DNA of 64,000 nt from Peromyscus leucopus (GCF_004664715.2 NC_051068.1:16922668-16986667); one strand, 5' to 3'; shown: positions 43,426-56,467, counted from the stretch's first letter. Numbers and translations: made by a program. The notes: a model not told the origin generated them from the sequence alone.

Positions 43426-46215
43426 CTCCCATCTCACACAGGGAACCAATGGTAATAACAAAAGCAAATGGGTGCCCCATCTCATTCCTTTTGGACACGG
43501 GAGCTACCTACTCTGTCCTGAGAGAGTTTTGGGGGCCCACCTCTAATGCTCATCTCCCTATTGTCAGAGTTGAGGGACAGCCTTACATATCTCATCAGAC
43601 ACCACCACTTAATTGCATTTTCAGAGGCATCCCTCTCTCACACACACATTCTTAGTGGTGCCAAGATGCCCTGTACCTTTAATGGGGAGGGATCTTCTAG
43701 GTAAGGTAGGAGCGTCCATTTCTTTCACTCCATACATTCACCTCATCCCAGATGTGCCAGCAGCTCCTCTACTCCTCCTCCTAGCCATTCACTCTTCTGA
43801 CTCTAACAATTCTTTTCCCCTGCTAGCCTCTCAGGTAGACCCAAAAGTCTGGGATACCCAAAACCCTTCTATTGCTAGACACCATCAGCTTGTTATTATC
43901 CAGCTACAAGATTCTGCCAGGTATATCACCCAAGCTCAGTATCCTCTCTCACTCCAGAGCCTAAGAGGACTTAAGCCTATCATTTCTGACCTTTGTAGGA
44001 AAAAGCTGCTCCACCTAAACTCTTCACCTTTTAACACCCCCACACTTGCAGTTAAAAAGTCTAATGGAACCTACCGCCCAGTTCAAGACCTCGGGCTCAT
44101 TAACTCTGCAGTGGTCCCTCTCCATCCTGTAGTGCCTAACCCTCATACTCTCCTATCCACTATCCCTTCAAGAACCTCTCACTTCTCAGTTCCAGATCTC
44201 AAAGAAGCCTTCTTTTCTATTCCTCTCAGTCCTCAGTCTCAAAATATCTTTGCCTTCACCTGGACTGACCCTGACACTCACCAGTCCACACAGCTGACCT
44301 GGACTGTTCTGCCACAGGGATTCAGAGACAGTCCACACCTATTTGGTCAGGCTCTGGCCTCTGACCTGCTTTCTCTGTCTCTCCCTGGCTCTAAACTAAT
44401 ACAGTATGTAGATGACATTTTACTCTGTTGCCCATCCTTACAGGTTAGACAAACTAACACCTGTGCTCTCCTAAATTTCTTATCCAGCTGGGTTTACAGT
44501 GTATCTCCTTCTTAAGTTCAGCTGTCAACTCCCCAGATCAGCTATTTAGGTCTATCCATTACTCCAACTCACAAGGCTATTACTGTAGACAGAAAGCATC
44601 TAATCTAGTCCCTCACAGTCCCTTCTACTAAACAGGAGATTCTGTCTTTCATAAGGAATAGCTGGCCTTCTATGGTCTTGGGTTCCATCTTTTTCTCTCC
44701 TTGCTCGCCCCTTATACGAGGCAGCTCAGGGCTCACCACATGAGTCCCTCCTTCATCCTATCACTAAACCTTTCCAAAAGCTTCAGCAGGCTCTTCTTCA
44801 GGCTCCAGCACTCCATCTCCCAGATTTAACCCATCCCTTCTCCCTCTATGTAACAGAGAAAGAGGGATTTGCCCTGGGAACTCTAGGGCATCAGCTGGGA
44901 CCCTCCTTTGCACCTGTAGCCTATCTGTCAAAGAAGCTAGACCTTACCAGTCAGGGCTGGGCACCTTGCATCCGTGCCTTAGCAGCTGCAGAGCTCCTTA
45001 TTTGGGAATCAAAGAAGCTAAGCTTTGGGTCATCCATTACTGTTTTCTCTCACCATAATCTGTCCCATCTTTTAACTTATAAAGGCTTAAAAACGTTACC
45101 TCCTTCCCAAATTCTTTCTTTCGAGGTGGCACCACTAGAGGATGCCACAATTACTTTCTGGACTTGTCCACCTCTTAATATTTCAAGCCTCCTCCCTCAA
45201 CCTAATGCTGACTATTCTCCTTCTCATTCCTGCACTGAAACCTTAGAGGAGCTGTTACCTCACCCTTCACACATACAGGAGGACATATTGCCTCAGGCTA
45301 CTTATACCTGGTGCACAGATGGCAGCTCCTTTTTATATGAAGGGACCTGTAAAGAGGGTTATGCCATGGTGTCAGATACTGAGATAATAGAGGCACAGGC
45401 ATTACTCCCACACACCACTAACCAACAGGCTGAGCTGATAGCTCTCACCCGTGCCTTCCAGTTGCTACAGGGACAATTTCTAAATGTTTACACAGACTCC
45501 AAATATGCTTTTCATATCCTCCTGTTCCACACTGCTATTTGGAAGGAGCATGGCCTTCTCACAGCAAAAGGGGGATCCATATCTAACTCAGGCCAAATAA
45601 TGACCATGCTGGAGGCTTCCCACCTCCCCAAGGCTGTAGGAATTGTCCACTGCCAGTCTCATCAGACCGATAGCTCCATTGTCTTTAGGGGAAACAACTG
45701 AGCTGACCAGGCAGCCAGAACAGCGGCCCTCTAGGGCCAAGTCTCACCTCACCCACCACAGGGAATCAATACAGTACAGCCTACACCCTCACAGGGAACT
45801 CCAGACACTAGACAAATTCTCTCTTATCTACACCAGCTCTTTCATCGATAACAATCTTGCTCTGTCTCAATTCATAAAAGCTCACCTGCAGCCCACCTCT
45901 GAGGACTTATAGTTCTTAAGAACTATTACTGCCTCTTGTGAGATGTGCCAAAAAAACAGATCCCAATACCAAGTACAGGAGTCAGCCTTTTCCCACCCAC
46001 CAGGCTAGAGGTTTCCTTCCAGGAACTGACTAGCAGCTCGATTTTACCCATATGTCCACTGTCAGGAAAGTTAAATACCTCCTCGTGATGGTGGACTCAT
46101 TTTCAAATTAGATGGAGGCATATCCGGTTTCTAATAAGCGGGCTCAGACAGTTAGAGTCCTCCTTCTCTGAGAAATTATTCCTCGGTTTGGGGTTCCCAT
46201 CACTTGAACATGATG
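43426..46215 (+). pseudogene. pol: Class I ERV pro-pol
   Basis: Gamma-type polyprotein remnant. Protease: FLLDTGATYSVL (43,480-43,515) and PLMGRDLLGKVGAS (43,674-43,715). Reverse transcriptase: SPFNTPTLAVKK (44,022-44,060), LPQGFRDSPHLFGQAL (44,310-44,360) and the catalytic QYVDDILL (44,401-44,425). RNase H: TDGS at 45,315-45,330, QQAELIAL (45,424-45,447), YTDSKYAF (45,490-45,512). Integrase: zinc-binding CEMCQK near 45,940, core LVMVDSFS near 46,085 and IIPRFGVP near 46,185. It stops abruptly at about 46,215, inside the integrase core. A frameshift lies at the protease end (43,655), there are stops after the RT palm (44,513) and several between 44,515 and 45,126. No LTR was found on either side. 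Confidence 0.9.
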
Positions 46216-46317
46216 AAAGTCCCCACTAGATGGTTATCAAAGGATACCAGTCAGAGTATATTGGAAAATTTTCCATGATTTTAGATATGCTTTTTCTTTT
46301 TGGACTCTTCTAAGACA

Positions 46318-46434
46318 GACATGGCTATCCTGAAACTCATTATGTAGACCAACGTGTCCTCAAACTTAATGAAATTGGCCTACCACTGTTCCCAAGTGCT
46401 GGGGTTATAGGCATATGTTTTTAAGCCCAGCTGA
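46318..46434 (-). mobile_element. B1 SINE fragment
   Basis: Antisense: catggctatcctgaaactca, gtagaccaacgtgtcctcaa and caagtgctggggttataggc. Degenerate. Confidence 0.7.
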
Positions 46435-46645
46435 GATATGTTTTTAAATGGCCTATCTTTGAATCAGAGAATTAAAGGACATAATAAGAGTTTAGAAGGA
46501 ACCAGGAATGTTTTGGTGAACAGTAATACTTCTTAAAATTATATAACAATAATTTAAACTGGCAAATCATTTGATATGATCTCAATAATTGGATTATTTT
46601 CTTTGCTTTTCTAGTTTCATTCATTTAAAAACTGCTTAACTAGAT

Positions 46646-47046
46646 AAGCCCACCCTTCACCAACTGGAAAAAGGTAAGACCCCATCTCCAGACTGAGCAG
46701 AGAAGGTCCCTAGCCCCTAGGCCCAGGGGGCATCTTGTGTGCCCTTTCTCCAAGCCATTAGAGTTCCAGGGACCAGGCAGCTCCCTCTTCCCCACCCTCT
46801 CACCAAGAAAACAGCCCCCTGTGACACCAGCAACCACTGAAGTCATAAGCCCATCCTGCACCAACTGGGAACAAGTAAGATCCCCATCTCCAGACTGGGC
46901 AGACCAGGTCCCTAGCCCCTAGGCTCTGGGGGCACATTCTGTGCCCCTCCCCAAACCACTGGAGCCTCAGGGACCAGGCAGCTGCCTCTTCCCCCACCCG
47001 CTCACCAAACAGGTTCTACCATGCACAAATTGGACACAGCTGCTCC
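46646..47046 (+). promoter_or_regulatory. Two ~200-bp L1 5' UTR monomers
   Basis: Units start at 46,646 (aagcccacccttcaccaact) and 46,847 (aagcccatcctgcaccaact) and repeat the block ccatctccagactg, gtccctagcccctaggc, ctccctcttcccc. The period is about 201 bp. Tandem monomers are the promoter repeats of rodent L1. They share nothing obvious with the GC-rich 5' end at 27.6-28.4 kb. Confidence 0.85.
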
Positions 47047-47211
47047 CTGAGACAGAGCCAACTGGTGTTCATTGTACCAAGTGCTGCTGCCTTAGACACA
47101 GAATCCATCAGCACCGATTGGATCAAGAGCTCCCATTAGACCAAGAATATCAATTGGACCAAGAGAGGCTCCCTCAGACATAGACAAAACTTGCATGAAG
47201 TGGAGGAAGAG

Positions 47212-48340
47212 ATGAGTAGACAGCAGTTCAGATATACAGTCAACAACATAAAGACCAATATGGCACCATCAGAACCTAGTGATTCTACATAAGCAAGACC
47301 TGAACATTCCAACACAGAAGACACAGAAGAAATTGACCTTAAAAATGACTTTAAGAAGAAGATAGAGGCCTTTAAAGAGGAAATGAAAATTTCCCTTAAA
47401 GAAATGGAGAAAAGACAAACAAAAAATTGGAAGAAATCAATAAAACCCTTAAAGGAAGCCAAGAAAAAGCAATTAAAGAGGTGAAGGAAATAGTCCAAGA
47501 TTTGAAAACTGAAATAGAGGCAATAAAAAAGATAAAAACTGAGGGAATGCTGGAAATGGAAAATCTGACTAAAATGAACAGGAACTACAGATTCAAGCTT
47601 AAACAACAGAATAAAAGAGATGGAAGTGAGAATCTCTGGCAATGAAGATATAATAAAGAAAATAGATCCATCAGTCAAAGAAAACAAGAAGCCAAAAAAG
47701 TCATAAAACAAAATATCCTAAAAACTTAGGATACCAAGAAAAGACCAAACTTAAGAATAATTGGGATATCAGAAGAAAAATACCAACTCAAAGGCACAGA
47801 AAATATATTCAATAAAATCATAGAAGAAAACTTTCCCAACCTAAAAAAGAAATGCCTATGAAGGTACAAGAAGCTTACAGAATACCAAATAGACTGGATC
47901 AAAAAAAAAAGAGCCCTTGCAACATAATAATGAAACCACTAAACATACAGAATAAAAAAAAAGTTATTAAGAGATGCAAAAGAAAAAGGTCAAGGAATAT
48001 ATAAAGGCAGACCCATAAGAATAACACCTGACTTCTCAATGGAGATTCTGAAAGCCAGAAGATCCTGGACAGATATTATGTAGACACTAAGAGACCATGG
48101 ATGCCAACCCAGACTATTATATCCAGCAAAAGTCTCAATTGCCATAGACAGAGTAAACAAAAATTTCCATGATAAAACCAGATTTAAGTAATACACAAAT
48201 CAAACCCGACAGAAAGTACTAGAGGGAAAAATCTAACCTAAGGAAGTTAGATTCACCCATGAAAACACAAGCAATAGATAATCCCACACTGACAAATACC
48301 AAAGAAAAGAAACACACAACACTACCAACAAAAAATAACA
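47212..48340 (+). pseudogene. ORF1p: L1 ORF1, decayed
   Basis: Start MSRQQFRYTVNNIKTNMA at 47,212, collinear with the start at 27,186. Stop after SEPSDST at 47,290. The coiled-coil segment has DFKKKIEAFKEEMKISLKEMEK (47,350-47,410, here split by a frameshift) with about one copy of the KEEMK unit instead of eight. RRM and C-terminal domains are recognisable at 47,750-48,200 (ggatatcagaagaaaaatac; agaccatggatgccaaccca) but broken. Confidence 0.88.
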
Positions 48341-51300
48341 GAAATTAACAAACAGTGGTCATTAATATCTATTAATATCAATGGTCTCAATTTGCCTATA
48401 AACAGACACAGGCTGAAAGAATGAATCCATCCTTCTGCTACATACAATAAACACACCTCACCTTTAAAGACAGACAATACCTCAGAGTAAAAGGCTGGGA
48501 AGAGACTTTCCAATCAAATGGACTTAAGATTTAAGCTGGTGTAACTATCTTAATATCTAATAAAATAGACTTCAAACTAAAATCAATTGAAAGAGATTGA
48601 GAAGGACATTACATATTTATCACAGGGAAAAATCCATCAAAATGAAGTCTCAATTCTGAACATTTATGCCTCAAATACAAGGGCACGCACATTTGTAAAA
48701 GAAACATTACTAAAGCTTAAATCACACATCAAACCCCACACATTAGTAGTGGGAGATTTTAACACCTCACTCTCACCACTAGATAGATCTGCCAGACTGA
48801 AACTTAACAAAGAAATAAGAGACCTAATACAAGTTATGACTCAAATGGACTTAATAGATATCTACAGAACATTCCATCCTAATACAAATGAATATACCTT
48901 CTTCTCAGCACCCCATGGAACCTTCTCTAACACTGACCACATGCTTGGTCACAAAGCAAATCTCAACAGATATAAAAAAAATGGAATAACCTCCTATATT
49001 TTATCAGAACACCATGGATTAAAGTTAGATTTCAACAACAACAAAAATTACAGAAAGTCTACAATCTCATGGAAACTGAATAATGCCCAATTGAATAACT
49101 AATGGGTCAAGAAAAAAATAAACTAAAGATTTCCTAGAAATCAATGAAAAGGAATGTACAACATACTGAAACTTATGGGACAGTATGAAAGCAGTGCTAA
49201 GAGGAAAATTCAAAGCACTAAATGCCCACATAAAGAAGATAGAGAAATCTCATACTAGTGACTTAACACCACACCTGAAATCTCTCATCCAGGAGGAATA
49301 GATGCCAGGAAATAATCAAATTGAGGGCTGAAATCAATGAAATAGAAACAATGAGAACAATACAAAGAATCAATGAAACAAAAATCTTCTTTGAAAAAAT
49401 CAATAAGCTAGATAAACACTTATCCAAATTAAGCAAAAGGCAGAGAGAGAGCATCCAAATTAACAAAATCAGAAATCAAAAGGGAGACATAACAACAGAC
49501 AAGGAAGTCCAGAGAATCATCACATCATACTTCAAAAAACCTATACTCTACAAAATTGGAAAATCCTAAAGAAATGGACAATTTTCTGGATAGGTACCAC
49601 ATACCAAAGTTAAATCAAGAACAGATAAAGTATTTAAATAGACCAATAATCCCTAAGGAAATAGGGACAGTCATTAAAAGATTCCCAAACTTTTTTGGTT
49701 GGGACCAGATGGTTTCAGTGCAGAATTCTGCCAGATTTCAAAGAAAACCTAATTCCAATAACTCTTCAAATTGTTCAACACAATAGAAACAGAAGGAACA
49801 TTAACAAACTCCTTCTATGAGGCTACAGTTAACCTGATACTCAAACCACACAAAGATGCAACAAAGAAAAAGAATTACAAACCAATCTCCCTCATGAACA
49901 TTGATGCAAAAATACTCAATAATATATTGGCAAACTGACTCCAAGAACACTTCAAAAAAATTAGTCACCATGACCAAGTAGGCTTCATCCCAGGGATGCA
50001 AGAATGGTTCAACATATAAAAATTTGTCATTGTAATACACCATGCAAACCAACTGAAAGAAAAAAATATCACATGATCATTTCATTAGATGCTGAAAAAG
50101 CCTTTGACAAAATCCAACACTCCATGATAAAGGTCCTAGAGAGATCAGGAATAAAAGGAACATACCTAAACATAATAAAGGAAATTACAGCAAGCCAACA
50201 GCCAACATCATATTAAATGGAGAAAAACTCAAAGCAATTCCACTAAAATCAGGAACAAGACAAGGCTGTCTACTCTACCCATATTTATTCAATATAGTAC
50301 TTGAAATTTTAGCTAGAACAATAAGACAACAAAAGGAGATCAAAGGGATAGAAATTGGAAAGGAAGAAGTCAAACTTTCACTATTTGCAGACAATATGAT
50401 AATGTATATAAGTGACTCCAAAATTTCTACCAGGGAATACCTACAGCTGATATACTCTTTCAATAATGTTGCAGGATACAAGATTTACTCAAAAACTCAG
50501 TAGTCCTCCTGTATACAAATGATAAAATGGCTAAAAAAGATATCAGAGTATCACCACCCTTTACAATAGCCATAAGTAATATAAAATACCTTGGGGTAAC
50601 TCGAAGCAAGTGAAGGTGATTTATAATAAGAACGTTAAGTCTCTGAAGAAAGAAATTGAAGAAGATATCAGAAAAATGAATAGATGTCCCATGCTCATGG
50701 ATAGGTAGGATTAACATAGCAAAAATGGCAATTGTACCAAAAGCAATCTACAGATTCAGTGCAATCCCCATCAAAATCCCAACATAATTCTTCAGACTTG
50801 GAAAGAACAATACTCAGTTTCATATGGAAAAACAAAAAAACCCAGTATAGCTAAAAGAATATTGTACAATAAAGCAACTTCTGGAGGCATTAAGACCTCT
50901 GACTTCAAGCTCTACTATAGAGCTATAGTAGTAAAAAACAGCTTGGTACTGGCATAGAAACTGACATGTGGAACAATGGCATTGAATTGAAGACCCTGAC
51001 ATTAATCTGCACACATACGAATACTTGACTTTTGACAAAGAACACAAAACTGCACAATGGAAAAAAGGAAAGCATCTTCAATGAATGGTGCTGGCATAAC
51101 TGGATGTCAACATGTAGAAGATTGCAAATAGATCCATATATGTCACCATGCACAAACAAAACTCAATTCCAAGTGGATCAAAGACCTCAACATAAATCCT
51201 GTTACACTGAACCTGATAGAAGAGAAAGTAGGAAGTATTCTTCAACACATTGGCACAGCGATCACTTCCTAAATATAAACCAGTAGCACAGACACTGGGA

Positions 51301-51616
51301 GCAACAATTAATAAATGGTACTTCTTGAAACTGTGAAGCTTTTGTATGGCAAAGGACATGGTCAATAAGACAAAATGACAGCCTACAGATTGGGAAAAGA
51401 TCTTCACCAACTCCACATCTGACAGAGGGTTGATCTGCAGAACATAAAGAACTCAAGAAACTAGACATCAAAATATCTAACAATCCAATTAAAAAATGGG
51501 CTACAGATATAAACAGAGAATTCTCAACAAAAGAATTTCAAATGGCTGAAAGACTTTTAAGGAATTGCTCATCATCCTTAGTCATCAGGGAGATGTAAAT
51601 GAAAATGACTCAGAGA
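48341..51616 (+). pseudogene. ORF2p: L1 ORF2, decayed and 3'-truncated
   Basis: Begins WSLISINING (48,350). Endonuclease GDFN at 48,752-48,763 and SEHHGLKL near 49,000 (second-metal-site Asp changed to Glu). Reverse transcriptase FADN at 50,383-50,394, where the catalytic second Asp is Asn. Frame broken about every 200-500 bp. The zinc-knuckle C terminus is missing. Confidence 0.9.
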
Positions 51617-51922
51617 TGTAGTGGGTAGCCATTCTAGCTTTGATCTGGAAGTTCCAACACCCATTGAGGCTTTGGTAACTGTCATGCCTACAAGGCAGGG
51701 CTGAGAGAGGACCCTGAAGACTTGAGATCAGGGTGTGCTGGCTCTCTTGATTCCTGGACCCTGGACGTTGGAGGTAGACCAAACAGTGTTCTCCAGAGAA
51801 CCCCGCTGAACTGTGCTACATCTTTCACAGACCCTGTTACCTATCCCTTCACTTGTAAGTTACCCCACAAAATAAACCTCCCTTTTAACTACATGGAGTG
51901 GCCTTAATAATTTCACCAATAA
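51617..51922 (+). mobile_element. 5' LTR of plus-strand ERVK
   Basis: Starts TGTAGTGGGTAGCCATTC at 51,617, at the exact point where L1 text ends. It has a poly(A) signal (aaaataaacctccc, 51,868-51,881) and ends close to the primer site. The 3' LTR was not found in the window, so the provirus runs off the right edge. Expected duplication: CAGAGA (51,611-51,616). Confidence 0.78.
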
Positions 51923-51923
51923 C

Positions 51924-51938
51924 TGGCACCCAACGTGG
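51924..51938 (+). promoter_or_regulatory. Primer binding site, lysine-tRNA type
   Basis: TGGCACCCAACGTGG, two bases after the LTR end: one mismatch to the TGGCGCCCAACGTGG site of lysine-primed class II retroviruses. It primes minus-strand DNA synthesis. Confidence 0.85.
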
Positions 51939-52559
51939 TGAAAATTCCCAAGGTCTGAATGGCTCCCACCCTCAGCCTCCTCCCCAGTTGGTGTGCACTT
52001 GAAGCTGCAGGGTACCGCCTGCAGAGCTCCGTAAAACCAGGAAAAACCTATAGGGTTCCATTCCTGAAAAGGAGCTAATCTGGTCTCAGGTTCATGGCAA
52101 GTTCAGCCCCCAGACCAGCAAATCCACTGTGAGTGAGGCATTCCTCCTCCTCCCTGAGTGCCAGCTCCCTTCCCTAGTCCGAGGCTTCCACAGTTTCACC
52201 TAGTTAAAATAGATATGGCACTGTCCCCGGCAGCACCCTACTTAGGCACAGAGAGGGCTTGGAGCCGTGCCTGCTGGCAGATCTCCTGTCTGTAGAGGCA
52301 GAGAGGGGTTTAGAGAAGCCTGGAACTCTCCTTACCCTGAAGCTCCAGGGAGTCACCAGAAGAACTGCCTACTGCCTGTGCTCACTCTCCCACCAGCCAA
52401 GGCATTCAACAGGACCTGCTTTGGAGCTATTCCAATGCCTCCTGCTGGCTGAAAAGTGCTACTACACCCCCCAAAACCATGGAAAGGTAAGATAGGCAAA
52501 CCAGCATCTTATTTCAAGTAAAAGTACTTGATAATTTTACACCTTAAAACTAACAAATT

Positions 52560-54260
52560 TTGAGTAATTCCTGTAATATGGCTGACAACATTACCTCACA
52601 AGAATTTAAAAACCTTTTTGCCTGTATGATGAAATACATTTTCCTGCGAATATATGACCTTCCTAAAGCATACCTGGCCTGGACCATTTTGGCATTCATC
52701 GTAATAATTCACACAGTGTTCAAAGACTGGTTTACTAATAAGAACAAAAATGAGTCATTATTGGGACTGATACAGGCTTTAAAAGATAGCAATGAAGGTT
52801 TACATAAAAGATTCTCTCTCTGGAATCTGCTAATCAGGATTTACAGGCTTTAAAAGATAGCAATGAATACTTACAGAAAAAGATTCTTTCTCTTGAATCT
52901 GCTAATCAGGATTTACAAAACAGGCTTGTACCCAAACTTGATTTTATTGATAATAAATATGAATATTTAATGGATAGAACACTAACTCTCCAGAATGAAG
53001 TTGTGGCTACTCAGACACTATATAAGGAAGGAAGATTATCATTAATTGATAAGATAAGGTCCATGGAATCATGTGTTTCTGAAGAACATAAAAACTTCCA
53101 TGATTCTATGAGAAATCTGGAATCCCTTGCAAGAGAGGAGGTTCACTCCCTAGAACAGATCCTAGGTACTCACCTGCAAGTCCTGGAAGAAACATGACAA
53201 AGGACCTAATAAGTAGAAGGGCAAGGCCATACAGGTTGCAACATCTACAAATGGCTCTCATACAATGGCTTATCCTGTCATCATCCATGAAAAGCCAGCA
53301 GATGATACATACTCTGGACCATATATGACATATACATTACAACCAATTTCAACAAGGGATGTTAAAAATATAAAGGAAGCAATAGTTAAATATGGGATAC
53401 ACTCCACATATGTAAGACAGATGTGAAATTTGTGGTCTACCACACATAGAATCATTCCAGATTCCTGGCATCAGTTAATTTCAGCTGTTCTAGAATATAG
53501 CTAGCGGTTACAGTGGAAAAGCTGGTTGAGAGAAGAAGCAAGATATTTAGAATAACAAGGTAAACTCAGAAGTTTTGTGATCTCCCAAGATCAAATACTT
53601 GGTGAGGGATGTTTCACTGACAGGAATGTACAAGTCAATTATGATGAGTATACAATATCCCTATGTCATACAGCAGCTCTAAATGCTTGGGGAAAATTCT
53701 AGAACCTGGAAAACTAACTGAGGTATACACAAAGATATTTCATGGACTGCACGAACCCTCCACTGATTTTTTTTTTTTACAAAGGTTGAACACAGCTATA
53801 ACAAAAGCTGTGTCAGATAAAGAGTTAAGAAAAGTATTAACTGAGTCCTTGGTGTTCAACAATGCTAATACAGAATGCAAAAGAATACTTACACCATTAA
53901 AGGTCAGATCAGCACCTTTGGAAGAATGGATTCAGTAAACTAATGGTGTTGAGTCTCTTAACTACAATAATGAGGCTTGGATAAATCCCAGAGGTGAAAG
54001 AAGGCCCTGTAGTACCAAATGTTTTAAATGTGGTACACCAGGTCATATAAGTAAAAACTGTACATGGGGTGCTCCTAGAGGTAATACTACTTCTACAAAT
54101 AGCCCAAACAGGAGACCCCAACCTCTTGGATTATGTAGAAAATGTGGCAAATGCCGACATTGGACCAGTGAGTGCAGATCAAAAATAGATATACAAGGCA
54201 AACCTTTACTGGCAGGAAACGCCTCAGGGGCCTCTTGCAGGCCCCCAAATCAAACATGAT
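52560..54260 (+). pseudogene. gag: ERVK gag, broken
   Basis: N-terminal hydrophobic segment (YLAWTILAFIVIIHTVF, 52,674-52,724), then a coiled-coil region with a tandem 24-residue duplication (52,774-52,916; one base lost in the first unit breaks the frame). A helical segment follows (52,970-53,197). Capsid with a major homology region is at about 53,735-53,800, where a T-run has added residues (DFFFLQRL). There are two intact CCHC zinc knuckles: CFKCGTPGHISKNC (54,020-54,061) and CRKCGKCRHWTSEC (54,134-54,175). The hydrophobic start recalls the ER-targeting signal of intracisternal particles. At least three stops or frameshifts. Confidence 0.87.
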
Positions 54261-54439
54261 ACAAACATTTCCAGCCACTGTGGAAGAAATTCTTCTCCAG
54301 GACAACTGAATAAACCAATGCCTAATGTAAAAACCAATACTGCAATGGATGATAAAACATCTCTGATAGATGAATCACAATATCCAAAGAATACAATAAA
54401 ACAAATATTTTGGCAGATTTCTATAAATGAACAAAGACC

Positions 54440-54801
54440 AAAGCTTAAAATTTGAATTAACAGCCTGGTTCTGGAGGGCCTGATGGACACAGGTGCAGAT
54501 GTGACTATACTTACACCGAAATCATGGCATCCGAATTGGCCCTTCAAGAGGTAGATGTCCAACTTTTAGGGATTGGCACCCTATCTCAGATAAAACAGAG
54601 TTCAAGATGGGTTGAATGCATAGGGCCAGAAGGACAGAGAGGAAGGTTGAAGCCATATGTAGCAAATGTAGCAGTAAATCTTTGGGGCCGAGAACTGTTA
54701 CAACAGTGGAATACCCAGATTAAAATTCCTACACTCTCAAAAAAGCTATATAGATCAATGCATATTTCTAGGAATAATATCATAATATGTTATAAAAAAT
54801 A
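54440..54801 (+). pseudogene. pro: ERVK protease
   Basis: Aspartic protease remnant: active site LMDTGADVT (54,480-54,509) and the C-terminal NLWGRELLQQWNTQIKIP (54,681-54,735) typical of betaretroviral protease. The flap region GIGTLSQIKQSS is recognisable at about 54,572-54,607. A frameshift separates DTGAD from the open frame starting at 54,524. Confidence 0.85.
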
Positions 54802-54829
54802 GTTACCAACCATTCAGGCTGTACACAAA

Positions 54830-55085
54830 CAAAGCACAACTGCTGTTGAACTCTCAGAAGTACCAACTGCCTTACCTTTAAAATGGCTAACTAATAAACC
54901 TGTCTGGGTTGGACAATGGCCCTTGACAAAAGAGAAACTACAAGGTTTAGAAAAGCTGGTTCAAGAGCAGTTAAATTCTCAACACAATAAAGAATCTACC
55001 AGCCCTTGGAATTCTCCTGTATTTGTTATTTAAAAAAAAAAAGTCTGGTAATTGGAGAATGCTGACAGATCTGTCAAAAAAATTT
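54830..55085 (+). pseudogene. pol: ERVK reverse transcriptase, N terminus only
   Basis: Start of [22 protein letters not shown] (54,902-54,962) and the fingers motif [11 protein letters not shown] (55,000-55,032), then a stop and an A-rich stretch, with WRMLTDLSK-like text at about 55,054-55,080. It then changes abruptly to inverted gag of another element. The palm with the catalytic YXDD is absent from the window. Confidence 0.82.
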
Positions 55086-56467
55086 TTTATGTTTTTTCCT
55101 GAATTTCCTATTCTCTCTGTTTCATCATCCCGACCAACATGATTTATTCCAGTAGGTATTTGGTTATTTAGTTGCTTTGAGTAGGGGTTTCCTCTACAAC
55201 TGCAGGAAAGGTTTGAACTGGATTTACTGAGGGGGCCTGCCTGAGGCCCCTCTGGGAGTTTCCTGAAGCCCAAGGAAAAGATTACCCTACTTATCCCTTG
55301 TTGATCTAAATTCATTTGTCCAGTGTATTCCCTTACCACACCTTCTGCATACTCCAGAAGGAAGGGGCATTCTGTTGCCAGTGTTCCTTGAAGAAACATT
55401 ATTTCTAGGAATGACCTGTTTACAGTCCCTTTTCAGATGTCCTTGCTTTCCACATCCAAAACATCTAACATTTCTCAAACCTTTTGAAATTGCTTCTCCT
55501 ACCCACATATTGTCATGGTCATAAGCCTCAACATTAACAATATCTCTAATCCATTCTTCCAAAGGTGCAGATCTTGCCTTTAACGGCCTGATTTTTTTTT
55601 TTTTTTGCATGCTGCATTTGTGTTCTCAAAGGCCAAAGATTCAATTATTATCTGACTAGCCTCTGAATTCGGGACCATTCTCTGTACTGCTAAAGTCAAT
55701 CTTTGTAAGAAATCTGTGAAAGATTCTTTTGGGCCCTGTATAATCTTTGTAAATGACTCAGTTTTTTTTCCTGGTTCCTCAGCTCTATCCCATGCATTCA
55801 AGGCTGCCATATGACATAGAAATAGGATTTGGACATCATATAAACATTGTGTTTGTACTGAAGCATATTGGCCTTCTCCAATAAGCTGATCCTGGCAGAC
55901 TTGTATTCCGTTATCCCTCCATTGTTTTTCTATATTTTTAGCCTCGTTATTGAACATTTTCCACTGGAGATTTTGTTCAGGTTCAAGAACAGCCTGTGCC
56001 AAATCCCACCAGTCCTTTGGTAGAATCCTATTACAAGTTGACCAGGTGTTTAACATTTGCTTTATATATGGGGAATGCATGCCATAAGATGCTAATTGCC
56101 TCCTTAAATCTTCATAAGTCTAACATTTCAATTGGAATTCAAGTATTTTGTTCATTCTCTTCACCAGGTAGCTGCTGTATGGCTACCGGATAAATTAAAG
56201 GTGATTGTGTGAAAACTGGCTTTCTTTCTGTAACTTTATGATCCAATTTTGAAACAACTTCACTGTTAATTCACTGTTAAGTTCACTGTTAACTTCTGTC
56301 TGAATTTGAATTTCTCTATAATTCATTTTTACAGGATTAACAAGTTTTTCTAAGACTGTTATCCTGGCACTTAAATTGACTATCTTTTTAAATAGTAAAA
56401 TGAGGATAAGAAAAGTAATAAACTGAATAATTCGATCAATATTAATCTTCTCATATAGTTGTTCCAT
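55086..56467 (-). pseudogene. gag: Inverted ERVK gag
   Basis: Minus-strand gag from MEQLYEKINIDRII (56,467), with the hydrophobic segment FITFLILILLF and the coiled coil following. Capsid in a 166-codon frame (55,580-56,080) with major homology region IIQGPKESFTDFLQRLTLAV (55,685-55,744). The first knuckle CFGCGKQGHLKRDC (55,422-55,463) is intact; the second, CRRCGKGIHWTNEF (55,308-55,349), has lost its last Cys. A T/A-run (55,592-55,606) breaks the frame after capsid. Sequence ends just before protease. It is closer to the gag at 1-1,033 than to the gag at 52.6-54.3 kb. Confidence 0.88.

Larger units (their letters stand above)
46646..51616 (+). mobile_element. Old near-full-length L1, plus strand, 3' end cut by ERV
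   Basis: L1 with two 5' monomers, ORF1 and most of ORF2. The sequence stops within the ORF2 C-terminal domain at 51,616, where an LTR begins. The missing 3' part should lie beyond the ERV, outside the window. Many stops and indels, so much older than the L1 at 21.6-28.4 kb. Confidence 0.92.

Noticed and set aside
52259..52495. Separate small gene upstream of gag
   Set aside because: Lies in the ERVK leader between primer site and gag; two overlapping frames without features.
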